A DNA stretch of 63,228 bases, taken from contig NZ_BCWY01000060.1 in NCBI RefSeq assembly GCF_001894825.1, forward strand, positions 1-63,228, written 5' to 3'. Under the pieces are notes generated by a model that made no database searches, was not told where the DNA came from, and saw nothing but the letters and a program-made list of their open reading frames with translations. Each line of letters opens with the position of its first letter. The stretch's first letter is position 1. Shown piece after piece: positions 40,382 through 48,182 of the stretch. The translations under genes and the position numbers were made by a program. The stretch comes from Rhodococcus jostii NBRC 16295 (lineage in GTDB: Bacteria; Actinomycetota; Actinomycetes; Mycobacteriales; Mycobacteriaceae).

Positions 40382-41542
40382 CTATTTGTCCCACAGGTAG
40401 GTGAATTGCTCGCGGAAGTCCTGTGGTTCACCACTCCAGTCCGTGGTCGGATCGAAGTCGATGTTGTCCGCGGTGTGCAGCTGCACCGGCATGTCCAACC
40501 CGCGATAGACGTCAACCGGCACTTCTTGACCGGCGAAAACACGAGCGACGGCATCCGCGACCATGTATCCGGTGTAGTCCAATCCTTGGTCGAGCGAAGC
40601 GGCCAGCATGTTTCCATCGGTAATCTGAATCATGTTCGCAGGGGTTCCGCCTACGGTCACGCCTTTGACGCGGTCCGCCAGGCCGGCTTGTCGGAGTGCT
40701 TCCGGCACACCGACGAAGACTCCACCGAACGTACCAAACACGTAATCGATATCGGGGTCGGCCTGGACAGCCGACACAATGCGTGACGGTAGAGCGCCGC
40801 CAAGTTCGGAGAAGCTGAATTCGAGGTCCTTGACCTCGCACGAGGGGCACTTATCCTTGAGTCGGTCAGCAAAACCGTCACGCTGCGCAACCGCCGCAGC
40901 GATATCCGGCGGATACGCGATCAGGACCTTGGCAGCGGCGCCGCTGTCAGCAATCGTCCAGTCCCCTGCGATTCCGCCGAACCTACGCGCTTCGGGAAGG
41001 GAATAGAAGGAGAAGTCGATACTCGGCCCAGTATGACCTTCCAGCGATGTCGAGTATCCGACTACCTTCACACCCGAATCATGCAGCGCTGCAAGCTGCG
41101 GACCAACAGACGACGTTACCAACCCACTGAGGACAACTGCATCGAATCCCTGGCTTCGTGCCTGTTCGATTGCCCTGGCCGCTTTCTGTGGATCAGCGCC
41201 AGCTTCGAGTTTGGTCGCCTTCATGTTCAACACAGCGGCGGCCTCGGCGAAGGAACCGTACGCAGTGTTGTCGTTCTGCGTGCCGGATCCGATCCACGCG
41301 ACGGACTTACCTGCCGGCTTGGACTTCAACGGTTCGGTGATCCCGATGGACGTCGGCTTCTGCATAAAGGCATCGACATTGGCCTGAACGTCGGCGGGCA
41401 CTTCACCACCGGTTCGTGCCCCGGCCGTGCTCACGCCGGTATTGCTCGAACACGAAGTCGCCATGCAAATCAGCGCGACACCAGCGACCGCGCTCGCAAC
41501 TCCTCGACGCCGCCAAGTGCGACCGGTCTTACCGCGAATCAT
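40382..41542 (-). CDS. ABC transporter substrate-binding lipoprotein (sugar/ribose class)
   Basis: A 386-residue lipoprotein of the CUT2/ribose class. It has a signal peptide with lipobox ICMATSC (Cys about 31), then the binding fold from KSVAWIGSGTQNDNTAYGSF. It is the third gene of an importer operon after the ATPase and permease. The ATG at 41542 lacks a strong RBS, but the upstream in-frame extension has no signal peptide. Compared with the orphan paralogue at 17921, the C-terminal domain (ASLDQGLDYTGYMVAD, VQLHTADNIDF) is almost the same, so they probably bind related ligands. The ligand is not evident; similarity to sugar-binding proteins does not mean a sugar here. Confidence 0.92.
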   Translation of the reverse strand: MIRGKTGRTWRRRGVASAVAGVALICMATSCSSNTGVSTAGARTGGEVPADVQANVDAFMQKPTSIGITEPLKSKPAGKSVAWIGSGTQNDNTAYGSFAEAAAVLNMKATKLEAGADPQKAARAIEQARSQGFDAVVLSGLVTSSVGPQLAALHDSGVKVVGYSTSLEGHTGPSIDFSFYSLPEARRFGGIAGDWTIADSGAAAKVLIAYPPDIAAAVAQRDGFADRLKDKCPSCEVKDLEFSFSELGGALPSRIVSAVQADPDIDYVFGTFGGVFVGVPEALRQAGLADRVKGVTVGGTPANMIQITDGNMLAASLDQGLDYTGYMVADAVARVFAGQEVPVDVYRGLDMPVQLHTADNIDFDPTTDWSGEPQDFREQFTYLWDK

Positions 41543-41627
41543 TGATACAGCCTGCTTCCATTTGTCGGAGTGGTCACGTTGACCGACCGAAGTCGAACGC
41601 GGTATAGGTATGTGGCATTGGCACTGG

Positions 41628-42677
41628 TCAGGGGGCTCCGTTGGGCTCCAGTGTCGATCGTTTGGACCACACTGACATTGCCATGGCACCGATCAAGGCA
41701 ATTCCGTAGAAGAAGTCGTGGATCCAGAGTCGCACTCCGATGAGGTCGAACCCCTTGGCTCCGATTGCCAGTGCGATGATCGCGATGACAGTTCCCCAGG
41801 CATTCACTCTGCCTTCCTTCAGCTGAGTCGCTCCGAGGAACACCGCCGCGAATCCGGGAAGCAGGAAGGACGCCGCTACGCCAGGCGAGTTGGCGCCGAC
41901 ACGAGCAGCCAACAAGATCCCGGCAATGGCGCCGAGCACACTCGACAGCACGAGCGTCGTCATGATGTATTTTCGTACCGGGACGCCGGCCAGACGGGCG
42001 GCTTGGATTCCGCCACCGATGGCATAAGTCCGGCGACCCACCGCGGCGTGTTCGAGAAAGAACCACGCGACAATCGCCAGCGCCAGCGCAATATAGACCG
42101 GCCACGCGATTCCGAACAACGAACCGACCCCGATTCCGAGAAAGTTCGCGTCACGGATCGGGAAGCTGGAACCGCCGGACAACGCGAAGTCGATCGATCC
42201 GATCACCGTTCCTGTGCCAAGAGTGGCGATAAGTGAGCTCACCTTGAAGTACGTGATGATGAGTCCGTTGAGGATACCGAGAGCGACACCGATGAGGATG
42301 ACCACAAGTGCCGCGGTCACCCAAGACATGTCGTGCTTCACCATCAGGATGGCCATGACTGTCGACGTCAGTCCCATCGTGTACGCCACAGACATGTCGA
42401 AAACACCAGCAGTGACGGGGATCAGCACCCCGAGCGCGACGATGATCGTGATCGACTGCTGGCCGAGCATGGTCGTCCACGTGTCGTAACGCAAGAACAG
42501 GTCGGGAAGTCGGTACGTGAAGTATGCGAACAGAAGAATCGCCAGGTAAACCGCAGAAATGCGCTTCACTGACAACACCTGCCACCACTGGAACTTACTC
42601 TTTTTACCCGACTTCGGGTCAGACTCCACCGAATCCCGTCTCACTGTCTCCGTCTTGCCTGCGAGCGGACTACTCAT
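41628..42677 (-). CDS. ABC transporter permease (ribose/CUT2 class)
   Basis: A 349-residue membrane protein with about eight to ten hydrophobic segments, typical of RbsC-type permeases: ITIIVALGVLIPVTAGVFDMSVAYTMGL, GILNGLIITYFKVSSLIATLGTGT, YAIGGGIQAARLAGVPVRKYI and AAFLGATQLKEGRVN-like sequence. The start ATG at 42677 overlaps the ATPase stop by eight bases. The N-terminal 35 residues are charged (SDPKSGKKSKFQWW) and cytoplasmic. The permease lies between the ATPase and substrate-binding genes and completes a single importer. Confidence 0.92.
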   Translation of the reverse strand: MSSPLAGKTETVRRDSVESDPKSGKKSKFQWWQVLSVKRISAVYLAILLFAYFTYRLPDLFLRYDTWTTMLGQQSITIIVALGVLIPVTAGVFDMSVAYTMGLTSTVMAILMVKHDMSWVTAALVVILIGVALGILNGLIITYFKVSSLIATLGTGTVIGSIDFALSGGSSFPIRDANFLGIGVGSLFGIAWPVYIALALAIVAWFFLEHAAVGRRTYAIGGGIQAARLAGVPVRKYIMTTLVLSSVLGAIAGILLAARVGANSPGVAASFLLPGFAAVFLGATQLKEGRVNAWGTVIAIIALAIGAKGFDLIGVRLWIHDFFYGIALIGAMAMSVWSKRSTLEPNGAP

Positions 42678-44262
42678 TGCTGTCTTCTCTCTTTCCAAGG
42701 CTTTGGCCCATCGAATTGCGCGCAATAGAATCGGTGGTGAGTTCCTGTCCGTGCAGCTCTGCTTGCACAACTCCGTCGGCGAGGACGAGTACTCGATCAC
42801 AGTTGGCGGCGAGTTCCTCCCAGTCAGACGACGTGGCGATGATGGCTGCTCCGTCGCGAGTGGCATCGTCGAGCATTTCCCAGATCGAGCGTTTGGCGCC
42901 AACGTCAACTCCCGCCGTCGGCTCCTCGAGCAGGACCACCCGAGGTCGCGTACGCATCCACTTGGCCATCACCACCTTCTGAGCATTTCCACCAGAGAGC
43001 TCTACGACGTTTTTGTCCGGCTGCCGTGGACGAATATCCATCGATTCGATCCAACGATCGGCCTCGTCGACTTCCAATCGTCGCGACAGCCTCCCACCCT
43101 TAACCACATCTCCCATCGACGGAATGGTCAGGTTCTCGGAGATCGTCATGGAGGACACGAGCCCCTCCGGGAAGCGTTCCCTGGGTACCATGGCGATACC
43201 GGCATCCAGTGAGTGCTTGATCGAGCCCACTCGGAGCGATTCGCCACCAACGCTTACGGTGCCCCCCGACGGCTGGGTTATCCCGGAGAGGACGCGCGTG
43301 ACGTCCTCTCGACCGGAACCGTCCAATCCGGCAATGCCGACAATCTCGCCTGCACCTACCGTGAGCGACAGCGGTGAAAGGTGCTCTGTAGAAATATTTC
43401 TCACCTTGAGCACCGGCTTACCCCGACTACGGTCGAAGGTTGGCCTGGAGTGATTGGACGCCGAAGCGGAGCGGTCACCGACGATGAGTTCCGTGAGTTG
43501 GTCACGAGTGAGCCCCGAGACGCTGCGCTCGGCGACCTTGTTGCCGTCTCGCAGTACTGTGACTCGGTCGCAGATCGTCAAAACATCGGCGAGGCGATGG
43601 GACACGAACAGCACTGCGCAACCGCGACGAGCAGCAGTTCTGACCGCGTCGAATAGCACCTGGACTTCCCGCTCAGGGAGGGTCGCGGTGGGCTCGTCGA
43701 GGATGAGCAGGCCACTTGAATCGTCCGACATTCCCGAGACCGCTCGCACGATTGCAACAATCGCTTGATCACGGCGGGACAAGTCGTCCACAAGCTCTCG
43801 TGGGTCGACGTGTGAATCGAATTCCCGGAGAAGCTTCTCAACTCGTTTTCGCTCCGCTTTCCATGAGATCCTTCCCGCACGGGTGAGGTAGCCGTGTTCT
43901 AGAGCGATGTTGTCAATCACCGACATCGACGGAATCAATCCCAGATCCTGATGGATGGCATGAACGTGATCGCGCCAAGGCGCGCCCGCGTCATACAAAT
44001 CCACGGAGTCACCCAAGAACTCGGCAGCTGCACCAGGATCAGGTGCGTGAAAGCCGGTGATCAGTTTGATCAATGTGCTTTTACCGCAGCCGTTGTGGCC
44101 TACCAGGGCGTGGATTTCGCCTGCATGGATCTCCATCGAGAAGTCTGTAAGTGCCCGCTGGCCAGGGAAGGTCTTCGTTAGATCCCGCACGGACAGAACG
44201 CTGTCTGAACCTCGCGCAGTTCCCTTCTCGGGCACTCCGACCTCGACGTCTGTGCTGCTCAT
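42670..44262 (-). CDS. ABC transporter ATP-binding protein (ribose/CUT2 class, double domain)
   Basis: A 530-residue RbsA-type ATPase with two ATP-binding domains. The first has a complete Walker A (GHNGCGKST, about residue 55) and Walker B (LLILDEPTA) with a divergent signature, as usual in this class. The second has the altered Walker A GLDGSGRED and a full signature ELSGGNAQKVVMAKW, then LLEEPTAGVDVGAK. It is the first gene of the importer operon; operator site 9 lies only 21 bases upstream, a good position for repression. It energises uptake with the permease at 41628 and the binding protein at 40382, and possibly with the orphan binding protein at 17921. Confidence 0.93.
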   Translation of the reverse strand: MSSTDVEVGVPEKGTARGSDSVLSVRDLTKTFPGQRALTDFSMEIHAGEIHALVGHNGCGKSTLIKLITGFHAPDPGAAAEFLGDSVDLYDAGAPWRDHVHAIHQDLGLIPSMSVIDNIALEHGYLTRAGRISWKAERKRVEKLLREFDSHVDPRELVDDLSRRDQAIVAIVRAVSGMSDDSSGLLILDEPTATLPEREVQVLFDAVRTAARRGCAVLFVSHRLADVLTICDRVTVLRDGNKVAERSVSGLTRDQLTELIVGDRSASASNHSRPTFDRSRGKPVLKVRNISTEHLSPLSLTVGAGEIVGIAGLDGSGREDVTRVLSGITQPSGGTVSVGGESLRVGSIKHSLDAGIAMVPRERFPEGLVSSMTISENLTIPSMGDVVKGGRLSRRLEVDEADRWIESMDIRPRQPDKNVVELSGGNAQKVVMAKWMRTRPRVVLLEEPTAGVDVGAKRSIWEMLDDATRDGAAIIATSSDWEELAANCDRVLVLADGVVQAELHGQELTTDSIARNSMGQSLGKREDSNE

Positions 44263-44282
44263 TTCCGACCCGCTCTCGATGG

Positions 44283-44298
44283 CGACAATTTTGTATGC
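44283..44298 (-). promoter_or_regulatory. Putative FCD-GntR operator, site 9
   Basis: The minus strand reads GCATACAAAATTGTCG, with ACA-N4-TGT symmetry, 21 bases upstream of the ATPase start. Confidence 0.6.
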
Positions 44299-44618
44299 AA
44301 CAAAAGTATCGTGTTGCCCCGATCACATGTCAAGAGCCCGTGGGGGCAGGGTCACAATTTGTTACGAAGAGGGCGGTTGGTCCAAAGATTCATAAAATAG
44401 TCTGTAGGAGTTGATATTTAGTGAACTCCGGTAATGACCCGGCTGTCGGACTCGGCGACATGGACGTGCCAGCGGACCTCGGCCACCGCAGCGAAAGCCG
44501 ATCCCTTCGCAGCCCTGCGGGCTGACGTACTACGACGCAGGGAGGGGAGGCTGCGGCTGGTGTGTTGTCCACTGCAGCAAGAAGTTCCACTAAGACCGGG
44601 CATGGAACGCGAACAAAC

Positions 44619-44656
44619 CCCTGTGGAAGCGTAATTCATCACGCTTCCGCAGAGGT
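44619..44656 (-). terminator. Hairpin terminator of the minus-strand aldehyde dehydrogenase gene
   Basis: CCCCTGTGGAAGCGT (44619-44633) pairs with 44642-44656 with two imperfect pairs around an eight-base loop, 24 bases after the gene's stop codon. Confidence 0.75.
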
Positions 44657-44679
44657 CCATTCACAACTGTTGCTCACAT

Positions 44680-46149
44680 TCAGATCGGAGCTACCGAAGG
44701 TTCTTCGTCGAGAATGATCGCCTTGGTCTCCAGGTACGGCAGCAGACCTTCGACGCCACCCTCGCGTCCGATTCCGGACTGCTTGAATCCTCCGAAGGCG
44801 AAGGCGTGTGAGTTCCGGTGCGCGTTGTGGCCGACCGTTCCGGATCGGATCTGACGCGCGAAGTTCCACGCTCGGTCGACATCGTTGGTGAATACTGCCG
44901 AATTCAGGCCGTACAGGCTGTCGTTCGCAATCGCGACCTGTTCCTGCTCACTGTCGGCCGGAATCACACTCAAGACCGGTCCGAACAGTTCGTTTCGCGC
45001 CGTGACCGTGTCGTTGCCGACATTGCCGAGCAATGTGGGTTCGACAAACCAACCCTTATCGAGGCCTTCGGGTCGGCGGCCACCGGCCGCAAGCGTCGCG
45101 CCCTCGTCTACACCCTGGGCGATCAACCGGTTGATGTGGTCGAGTTGCCGTCGCATGGCCACAGGGCCCATGTCGGAAGAGTCGGAGAACTGGTCGCCCA
45201 CCCGAATCTTGGCGTACTCGGCACTGATCGCCTCGAGCAGTGCGTCGTGACGATGCTTGCTCACGATCACTCGGGTCAAGGCTGAGCACACCTGACCGGT
45301 CAGCTCGATCGACGACGCAGCCAGTGATGCTGCCGCGGCCTCAATGTCGTAGTCGTCGAGGATCAACGCAGAGTTCTTTCCCCCGAGCTCGAGGTTGACG
45401 CGCGCGATTCGTTCCGCACCAATTGCCGCGATCTGCTTGCCGACCTGCGACGAGCCGGTGAAGCTGAGCTTGTCGATGCGCGGGTCGCGGACGAGCAGCT
45501 CGGAGGCCTCACGCTCTGCGGTGACGAAGTTGAGGACTCCTGGTGGCAGACCCACCTCCTCGGCAACTTCCGCGAGAAGGTACGCGCTGACCGGTGCTTC
45601 TGGCGCCGACTTGAGTACGACCGTGCAGCCGGCCAGTAGAGCGGGAGCGATCTTCCAGCTCATGGCGACAAGTGCGGCGTTCCACGGAACGATCGCTCCG
45701 ACAACGCCTACCGGTTCGCGCGCGATCCAGCCATACCCGCCACCCATAGGGACATGTCGCTCGACGAATTGGAAGGAGTCTGCGAGGCCGGCGTAGTAGT
45801 CGTAGATTCCCGGGATACGTTCGCCACGCGCAAGCGCCTGGTTGTGCAGGATCCCCATCTCGGACGACCAGATCTGCGCCAGGTCGGCAACCCGGGCCCG
45901 CAGACCGACAGCGATCGCACGTAGATACCCAGCACGCTCTGCATGCGTCAGCTTCGGCCACGGGCCGGAGTCGAACGCCGTTCTGGCCGCAGCGATGGCG
46001 CGGGACATGTCAGCCTGACGCGCCGCCGGAACAGTCGCATACACCTGTTCAGTTCCGGGCTGGATGACGTCGATGACATCGGAACTCGACGGGTTCACCC
46101 ACTGGCCGTCGATGTAGAACCGATCAAGGTACTTGATGGGTGCGGACAA
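44680..46149 (-). CDS. NAD(P)-dependent aldehyde dehydrogenase
   Basis: A 489-residue aldehyde dehydrogenase. Cofactor loop FTGSSQVGKQI, Glu in LELGGKNSAL, nucleophile Cys in LTGQVCSALTR, and FAFGGFKQSGIGREGG near the C-terminus. I chose the TTG at 46149 (MSAPIKYLDRFY) because AGGAG lies seven bases upstream; a longer frame to 46221 has no RBS. It is transcribed alone, downstream of operator site 10. It is only distantly related to the aldehyde dehydrogenase at 38792, so the two should differ in substrate. Confidence 0.92.
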   Translation of the reverse strand: MSAPIKYLDRFYIDGQWVNPSSSDVIDVIQPGTEQVYATVPAARQADMSRAIAAARTAFDSGPWPKLTHAERAGYLRAIAVGLRARVADLAQIWSSEMGILHNQALARGERIPGIYDYYAGLADSFQFVERHVPMGGGYGWIAREPVGVVGAIVPWNAALVAMSWKIAPALLAGCTVVLKSAPEAPVSAYLLAEVAEEVGLPPGVLNFVTAEREASELLVRDPRIDKLSFTGSSQVGKQIAAIGAERIARVNLELGGKNSALILDDYDIEAAAASLAASSIELTGQVCSALTRVIVSKHRHDALLEAISAEYAKIRVGDQFSDSSDMGPVAMRRQLDHINRLIAQGVDEGATLAAGGRRPEGLDKGWFVEPTLLGNVGNDTVTARNELFGPVLSVIPADSEQEQVAIANDSLYGLNSAVFTNDVDRAWNFARQIRSGTVGHNAHRNSHAFAFGGFKQSGIGREGGVEGLLPYLETKAIILDEEPSVAPI

Positions 46150-46323
46150 CGTGACTCTCCTATTTCTCTCAGTTGACTGAGCTACCGTTCGCACATACGG
46201 CCCGGCACTGCGGGACAACACAGGCCTACGTCACTACGTTTCGAATCGGCGATGCGTCGCTGGTCACTCGAGGCAGGATCAGCTAAGACAATTTTCAAAC
46301 TGAGCATTTTTGCACACGTTTAT

Positions 46324-46339
46324 GTATACATCTATGCGG
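46324..46339 (+). promoter_or_regulatory. Putative FCD-GntR operator, site 10
   Basis: GTATACATCTATGCGG with the palindrome TGTATACA (46323-46330), 175 bases upstream of the aldehyde dehydrogenase start. Confidence 0.5.
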
Positions 46340-46460
46340 TTGCGACTGCAAGCTAAACCCGCCCGGTCACGCCCAACTGGCACGGTGCCATCACCTAACC
46401 GATCGGCACATTCTGTGCCCCTCAGGGGTTGACGAAACAGCCATCCGATGCCACCGTTAT

Positions 46461-46476
46461 GTAGACATTTTTGTCG
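46461..46476 (+). promoter_or_regulatory. Putative FCD-GntR operator, site 11
   Basis: GTAGACATTTTTGTCG contains a perfect GACA-N4-TGTC palindrome. It lies 138 bases upstream of the DUF3263 gene. Confidence 0.5.
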
Positions 46477-46613
46477 CCATTGAGGTGCGGACATCGAGGC
46501 CGCCGCGTCGGCCTCAGCACGTCTGATCAGGGACGCGCCATGCCGCACCTCCAAGCTTTCTCTCCCGGACACCTTCGAATCACCACGGCAGAGTGCCGAG
46601 ACCGGAGCACCTA

Positions 46614-47018
46614 ATGTTGGATAACACTGCAGCTATTCTCGCCTTCGCCACGAAATGGCGACACTGGGGCGGTGGGCACACCGAGGACATCTTCGTCGAG
46701 TTTGGTCTCACGGCTCCGCAGTACTTCGAGCGCCTTCACCAGCTTCTCCGCAACAGGCACAAAGTCGCGGCTCACGGGGTATCCCCGATCGTGCACGACC
46801 AGCTGCGGGCAATTTGTGAGTCGCGGCTCGCACGACGCCCCTGGGAACAAGGCCCGCCGCCGAGACAGGCGGCTCGGCCAGCGAACTCGGAGGTTGTGAA
46901 GGTGGCGAGTTCTGAGGCCACTTCGGCTTCTCTACCGCGGCGATCGAATTCCGACCCGCTGCCGGAGTTCGATCGCATCGAACACGGGACCGACGGCGAC
47001 CACAACCACCCGCGATGA
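46614..47018 (+). CDS. DUF3263 domain protein
   Basis: A 134-residue protein. The first about 70 residues match the actinobacterial DUF3263 pattern: AAILAFATKWRHWGGGH, then IFVEFGLTAPQYFERLHQLL, which resembles a small helix-turn-helix. The remainder is a low-complexity Arg/Pro/Ser tail. The ATG at 46614 has GGAG upstream. Function is unknown; a DNA-binding role is only suggested by the helical pattern. The copy with a long tail is unusual for the family, which is normally about 75-100 residues. A very strong hairpin follows. Confidence 0.65.
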   Translation: MLDNTAAILAFATKWRHWGGGHTEDIFVEFGLTAPQYFERLHQLLRNRHKVAAHGVSPIVHDQLRAICESRLARRPWEQGPPPRQAARPANSEVVKVASSEATSASLPRRSNSDPLPEFDRIEHGTDGDHNHPR

Positions 47019-47042
47019 CCAAGAGGCACAGGCCTGGCCCAT

Positions 47043-47102
47043 AGTACGAGGGCCTCCAGGCGGTTGCCGGTCAGACCGATACCGCCTGGAGGCTCTCGTA
47101 CT
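47043..47102. terminator. 22-bp stem, bidirectional terminator
   Basis: Arms 47043-47064 and 47081-47102 pair over 22 bases with a single G-U, around a 16-base loop, between the convergent DUF3263 and isochorismatase-like genes. Confidence 0.85.
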
Positions 47103-47174
47103 TGGGTCCGAAACATCAAGGAGCAGTGGATTCACCTGCGTGACAGCCGGCGAATTCACCGTTCCGCTCCGCGG

Positions 47175-47765
47175 TCATCCGAGAAGTCCGACGACCTCCG
47201 CAGCAGTGATGACGTCCGCCTGGCGCGGAAACACCTTTCCGACGAGCACGTCGTGAACTTCGGAATCGGGATCCGCGCAGGCGTCGGAGAGAACGACAAT
47301 CCGGTAGTCGAGATCGGCACCCTGCCGGACCGTTGAGAGAACGACGCCGCTTGTCGAGATTCCCGCCAGAATCAGAGTGTTGACATTCCGAGAGCGCAAC
47401 TGCTCGTCGAGATCGGTCGTAGTGAAGGGACCGACACGAGTCTTGCGAACCACGACGTCGCCATCCTCGGGAGCTACGCGATCGTCGATGGCAGTCGTGG
47501 CCGAGTCAGCGTGCATCGCGGCGCGGAGCTTCGGATCCGCCGCGATGGGAGCAAATTTGCTGTACTCCGGAAGCGCTGCGTAGTCCGAGTCCTCGAAGCC
47601 GACTCGGACGTATCCCACGTGCCCGCCGGCAGCTCTGATCGACTTGATCACGTCTGCCGTGCGACCGACCAATGCGTCTGCATCCTGGACGCTGCCAAGA
47701 ATGCCTCCCTGAAAATCCATGACGAGCAGGGCCGAGCGCGACAACTCGAGCGGTGCGATGGACAT
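47175..47765 (-). CDS. Isochorismatase-like hydrolase lacking the catalytic Cys
   Basis: A 196-residue member of the isochorismatase/nicotinamidase fold. The catalytic Asp is in ALLVMDFQGGIL and the Lys in VVRKTRVGPFTTTDLDEQL. The nucleophile position, normally in the GVATxxCV motif, reads AGISTSGVVLST, so the Cys is replaced. True isochorismatases act without that Cys, whereas amidases need it, so this is probably not an amidase. It is a single-gene unit with operator site 12 upstream. The substrate is unknown; a vinyl ether or similar hydrolysis is only a guess. Confidence 0.88.
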   Translation of the reverse strand: MSIAPLELSRSALLVMDFQGGILGSVQDADALVGRTADVIKSIRAAGGHVGYVRVGFEDSDYAALPEYSKFAPIAADPKLRAAMHADSATTAIDDRVAPEDGDVVVRKTRVGPFTTTDLDEQLRSRNVNTLILAGISTSGVVLSTVRQGADLDYRIVVLSDACADPDSEVHDVLVGKVFPRQADVITAAEVVGLLG

Positions 47766-47881
47766 ACTTCTCCTCTACGTAGGTTCCTGTGACAGATAGC
47801 CAACAGGCTGCAGTGCTGCAGTACGGGCCCCCGGGCTCGGGTGGGCGCACTCGCTGCCGGGAGTTCGATCTGCGGAAGCAA

Positions 47882-47903
47882 TTATGCATTCACTTCTACA
47901 TTC
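47882..47903 (+). promoter_or_regulatory. Putative FCD-GntR operator, site 12
   Basis: TTATGCATTCACTT (47882-47895) followed by CTACATTC. It deviates from the core by ATT in place of ATA, 121 bases upstream of the isochorismatase-like gene. Confidence 0.4.
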
Positions 47904-48130
47904 ATTATAGCCGCACGTCGGTCGACATGACAGGGGGCGAACCCACCACATCCCCTGGGGCTCTGTCACAGTCAGCCAGCTCGATTCGCCGGGCGCGAAC
48001 CGTGACGAAATCGTCCGCCGACTTCGTAGCGGGACTCGGCTCGAATCGATGCCCACACAGCCGCCTTGGGCTGCGCCGAGGGTGATCACCGTCTCGCGCC
48101 CGGCACGCACGTCCCGACCCCGGCATCACA

Positions 48131-48146
48131 CGGGCATAATGTATGC
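48131..48146 (-). promoter_or_regulatory. Putative FCD-GntR operator, site 13
   Basis: The minus strand reads GCATACATTATGCCCG; on the plus strand ATGTATGCATAA includes the palindrome TATGCATA. It lies 37 bases upstream of the MFS gene start. Confidence 0.55.
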
Positions 48147-48182
48147 ATAAAAGTAGACGTCGATACTGGATGGTTGTGATTC

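Larger units (their letters stand above)
44263..44679. other. Intergenic region between the ABC operon and an aldehyde dehydrogenase gene
   Basis: Holds operator site 9 (44283-44298) and a hairpin (44619-44656). A short plus-strand frame (44434-44634) is Arg-rich and unrecognised; I see no supported gene. Confidence 0.5.
46150..46613. other. Divergent promoter region with two operator-like sites
   Basis: Holds operator sites 10 and 11. No gene is supported in these 464 bases. Confidence 0.6.
47766..48182. other. Divergent promoter region with two operator-like sites
   Basis: Contains operator sites 12 and 13, one near each divergent gene. I see no gene in the 417 bases. Confidence 0.6.

Noticed and set aside
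42670..44262. Altered signature motif in the first ATPase domain as a defect
   Set aside because: Ribose-class double-domain ATPases normally have a divergent first signature and an altered second Walker A, so this is family-typical.
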